64,000 nt of DNA from Endozoicomonas elysicola (lineage in GTDB: Bacteria; Pseudomonadota; Gammaproteobacteria; Pseudomonadales; Endozoicomonadaceae): the NCBI RefSeq assembly GCF_000710775.1, contig NZ_JOJP01000001.1, positions 4,105,810 through 4,169,809 on the forward strand. Reading direction: 5' to 3'. Below are positions 63,401 through 64,000 of this stretch, piece by piece. The translations under genes and the position numbers were made by a program. A model generated the notes under the pieces. The model was given only the letters and a program-made list of their open reading frames with translations, was not told where the DNA came from and did no database searches. The first letter of the stretch is position 1; each line of letters starts with the position of its first letter.

Positions 63401-63962
63401 AAATATCAACGTCCTGGTCATGGATAATCAGGCATACGCCAACACTGGCGGACAGCAATCCAAAGCGACCCCAACCGGTGCCGTGGTCCGTTTTGCCAAC
63501 CGGGGTAAACAGGGCAAAAGCAAGGACCTGGCCATGAGCATGATGCTGCAGGGCGGTATTTACATCGCCAGGATTGCCATGGGAGCCAATATTAACCAGA
63601 GCTTAAAAGCCCTACAGGAAGCGGCGGATTACCCCGGGCCATCACTGGTGATCGCTTATGCCGCCTGCATTACCCACGGTATCGATATGAGCTGTGGTAT
63701 TGAGCATCAGCAGCAGATGGTGGATACCGGTTTATGGCCACTGTACCGGTTTGACCCAAGACGCTTTGACCAGGGTAAAGCTGCGCTTCAGATGGACTCC
63801 AGGACACCCAGAAAGGATGTTCGGGAACTGCTGACCAGCGAGTCCCGCTTTAACCAGATATTACAGAAAAACCCTGCCCGGTTTCAGGCCTATACCGACA
63901 GCCTGCGGCAACAGGTTCAACATCAGCACACCTTGCTGAATCAATTAAAGGAATGGAAATAA
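60459..63962 (+). CDS. nifJ: Pyruvate:ferredoxin (flavodoxin) oxidoreductase
   Basis: A 1167-residue single-chain enzyme oxidising pyruvate to acetyl-CoA and CO2 and reducing flavodoxin or ferredoxin. Domain order matches the family: pyruvate domain I (GNEAVASVAYRCNDVIGIYPITPSSPM, residues 6-32), domain II, the two-cluster ferredoxin domain (CTQCNQCNLMCP near 693; CTGCGVCTQICP near 749), then the TPP domain with the third-cluster CSGCGE near 818, GDGWAYDIGFGG near 961 and MDNQAYANTGGQ near 988. Oxygen-sensitive in most organisms, so expression is probably under low oxygen. It lies downstream of rdhC and upstream of a flavodoxin. Confidence 0.95.
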   Translation: MSMSPASRLATMDGNEAVASVAYRCNDVIGIYPITPSSPMSETCELWESQEKTNCWGVIPKIMEMQSEGGAAGVVHGALTAGAMSTTFTSSQGLLLKIPNMYKIAGELTPFVMHVAARTLATHALSIFCDHSDVMAARQTGFAMLSSGSVQQAHDFALISQAATLESRIPFMHFFDGFRTSHEINKISWLSDDLIKAMISQEALDAFRRRGLTPDNPSIRGTAQNPDVFFQAREAINPYYQACPDIVAEKMSQFAELTGREYRLFDYYGHPEAEHVIVIMGSAASTVQQAIDELLPLNQKVGVIAIHLFRPFSLKHFLAVLPDTTHCLTVLDRTKEPGSLGEPLYQDVVTAILQSGRQSLPKVAGGRYGLSSKEFNPNHARAIFAAMHNGTLQHNFTVGIVDDISGLSLPAPQTSLEPKRQLNAIFYGLGSDGTVSANKNTLKIIGEQTPLNVQGYFVYDSKKSGSVTTSHLRVDQHPIEAPYLIQQASFIACHQFDFIYRLEMFEQAADGATLLLNSPWPAGETWNHLPQEVQAVILQRRLTLYVIDAAAIAEKLGLGKRQNTILQTAFFAISQILPMKQVRQLLKESIAKSYGKAGPAIVEANQQAVDETEQYLQLVTIPESINSTLFRTPVISEHSPEWVQKVTALILANKGDALPVSAFPVDGCWPTATSQWERRSITTEIPQWTPEHCTQCNQCNLMCPHGAIRSKLVSPEQLDDAPASFTSMPYQYRDFTDQLFTLQVSPDHCTGCGVCTQICPANRKGDTLTMVAKAPILETQRQNYEFMLDLPDLKRIQLKRIDGRNSQLLRPLFEYSGACSGCGETPYIKLLTQLFGDRLMVANATGCSSIYGGNLPTTPYSKNHEGQGPAWANSLFEDNAEFGLGMRLASSSRRSYALEQLSLIADDLPDEQKQQILLDAFDHSESAVERQRQTIQQLEETFGNLDYLKDLVEKSHWIIGGDGWAYDIGFGGLDHVLSSGENINVLVMDNQAYANTGGQQSKATPTGAVVRFANRGKQGKSKDLAMSMMLQGGIYIARIAMGANINQSLKALQEAADYPGPSLVIAYAACITHGIDMSCGIEHQQQMVDTGLWPLYRFDPRRFDQGKAALQMDSRTPRKDVRELLTSESRFNQILQKNPARFQAYTDSLRQQVQHQHTLLNQLKEWK

Positions 63963-63967
63963 CTTGT

Positions 63968-64000
63968 ATGGCAACTATTGCAGTTATCTACGGCAGTGAC
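63968..64000 (+). CDS. Flavodoxin, first 11 codons (cut by the window edge)
   Basis: ATG five bases after the nifJ stop encodes MATIAVIYGSD, matching the first strand and start of the FMN phosphate loop of flavodoxins (…GSxTGNT). As an electron acceptor of NifJ it would fit the operon. Only 33 bases are present, so the identification rests on this short string and on context. Confidence 0.6.
   Translation, partial: MATIAVIYGSD

Noticed and set aside
1-64000. Insertion sequences, prophage genes or rRNA
   Set aside because: No transposase, integrase, phage structural gene or rRNA sequence was recognised.

Overview
The window reads as a chromosomal segment of a marine gammaproteobacterium. Gene order (aspS-yebC-ruvCAB-tolQRAB-pal-cpoB-queE-queC-tRNA-Lys-nadA; dapA-bamC next to purC) is gammaproteobacterial. 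The mix of OprD-type porins, a long-form PurC, a type III secretion chaperone and abundant palindromic intergenic repeats suggests Oceanospirillales, perhaps an Endozoicomonas-like animal symbiont. The taxonomic guess is inference; no rRNA is present.

Layout. 0-0.6 kb: four tRNAs (Val-Asp-Asp-Val) behind one stringent-type promoter. 0.8-13 kb: housekeeping genes (rdgC, cnoX, purC, bamC, dapA, bcp, a PerM-type transporter, tusA, bepA, nadA). A 1.1 kb gene-free stretch here holds a DnaA-box cluster and a long palindromic repeat. 13.3-20.5 kb: tRNA-Lys, queC, queE and the Tol-Pal envelope system. 20.8-28.5 kb: two large accessory genes, a 1132-residue hybrid histidine kinase and a 1387-residue protein of unknown function. 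The latter carries a G13 tract in its coding sequence and a possible kinase-like catalytic loop. 28.9-36.2 kb: ruvB, ruvA, ruvC, yebC and aspS, interrupted by rarD and a CMD-like gene on the opposite strand. 36.4-40.1 kb: a class II type III secretion chaperone (SycD/LcrH type) with two paralogous coiled-coil proteins, probably its secreted clients. 40.4-52.8 kb: two convergent OprD-type genes, an HU-like protein, a membrane-anchored cold-shock-domain protein, slyX, a HIT protein, proS, a lytic transglycosylase, acyP, a TlpA-like lipoprotein, purT, yihY and an AraC regulator.

53.0-64.0 kb is the most striking region, an apparent reductive dehalogenase locus. Two close RdhA paralogues, each with a small three-helix RdhB-like anchor, flank a TPR gene. 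They are followed by a NosR/RdhC-like FMN and iron-sulfur membrane protein, a small single-span protein, a full-length pyruvate:flavodoxin oxidoreductase (nifJ) and the start of a flavodoxin gene cut by the window edge. The order suggests a complete electron route: pyruvate to NifJ, to flavodoxin, to the FMN/Fe-S membrane protein, to periplasmic corrinoid/Fe-S dehalogenases. Several perfect palindromes in this locus could be operators.

Four dispersed or tandem families of palindromic intergenic repeats occur, with copies near 3.5, 36.2 and 38.0 kb; 5.0 and 7.3 kb; 1.8 and 48.3 kb; and 33.0-33.2 kb. No insertion sequence, prophage or CRISPR array was recognised.
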